Positions 63,835-64,000 of a DNA stretch of 64,000 bases are shown in pieces. A program made the position numbers and the translations under genes. How positions within the stretch are numbered: position 1 is the first letter of the stretch; each line of letters opens with the position of its first letter. Location: assembly GCA_002918705.1 (NCBI GenBank), contig PQKR01000003.1, positions 186,001-250,000 of the forward strand, written 5' to 3'. The stretch is from Escherichia sp. ESNIH1 (GTDB lineage Bacteria; Pseudomonadota; Gammaproteobacteria; Enterobacterales; Enterobacteriaceae). The notes below the pieces were generated by a model. The model had not been told where the DNA came from and did not search any database. It saw only the letters and a list, made by a program, of their open reading frames with translations.

Positions 63835-64000
63835 TGCTTGAGTATTTACCGGAACTGATGAAAGGGTTGCACACCAGCCTGACGCTCACCGTGGCGTCGA
63901 TTGTGGTGGCGCTGATCCTCTCCCTGATTTTTACCATCGTTCTGACGCTGAAAACGCCGGGTCTGGTGTGGATCGTGCGGGGCTATATCACGCTCTTTAC
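63834..64000 (+). CDS. artM: Arginine ABC transporter permease ArtM, N-terminal fragment (cut by window edge)
   Basis: Second permease of the arginine transporter. Only the first 55 codons are inside the window: [20 protein letters not shown], then the first hydrophobic helix and part of the second. It starts within the artQ stop codon, indicating translational coupling. Expected full length is about 222 residues. Confidence 0.93.
   Translation, partial: MLEYLPELMKGLHTSLTLTVASIVVALILSLIFTIVLTLKTPGLVWIVRGYITLF

Overview
The window is a block of core chromosome from a member of the Enterobacteriaceae. It is close to Escherichia coli in gene order and protein sequence but is not E. coli; an Enterobacter, Leclercia or Lelliottia-like genus is my guess. 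Almost every protein can be matched, by recognition rather than by a database search, to an E. coli counterpart of about the same length, in the order msbA to artM. Several genes I expect in E. coli K-12 are missing: ycaL, ycaC/ycaM/ycaN/ycaK, ybjX, aqpZ/ybjE, ybjT, ybjQ and the tRNA gene serW.

Layout. 1-10.0 kb, minus strand: msbA (cut by the window edge), ycaI/comEC, ihfB, rpsA, cmk, aroA, serC, ycaP (envelope lipid export, nucleoid protein, ribosomal protein S1, nucleotide and amino-acid synthesis). 10.2-16.5 kb, plus strand: ycaO, then the anaerobic formate module focA-pflB-pflA with an FNR site upstream. 16.6-22.1 kb, minus strand: ycaD and dmsCBA (anaerobic DMSO/TMAO respiration, also with an FNR-type site). 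22.1-30.1 kb, minus strand: serS, rarA, lolA, ftsK, lrp. 30.6-36.5 kb, plus strand: trxB, cydD, cydC, aat, infA. 36.5-37.05 kb: a tandem array of 155-bp units where E. coli has serW. 37-45.1 kb: clpA and clpS, cspD (plus strand), macB and macA, and the OLD-type nuclease ybjD. 45.3-52.5 kb: hcp-hcr (nitrosative stress, with a probable NsrR operator), a DoxX-family gene, poxB, ltaE, ybjS.

52.6-60.0 kb is the one accessory region. It carries a 1074-residue inverse autotransporter (intimin/invasin type) with six Big-1 domains, two neighbouring genes of unknown function, and a divergent IprA/YaiV-like regulator. The two unknown proteins are built from the same roughly 110-residue beta-rich domain that also caps the C terminus of the autotransporter, and neither has a recognisable signal peptide. 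This is the best candidate for an undescribed system here. 60-64 kb returns to core genes: amiD, ybjP and the arginine transporter operon artPIQM (artM cut by the window edge).

Much of the window serves life at low oxygen (focA-pflBA, dmsABC, hcp-hcr, cydDC). I found no rRNA, tRNA, CRISPR array, prophage or insertion sequence. Repeats are limited to REP/BIME elements, the 155-bp array, and near-identical Big-1 coding repeats.
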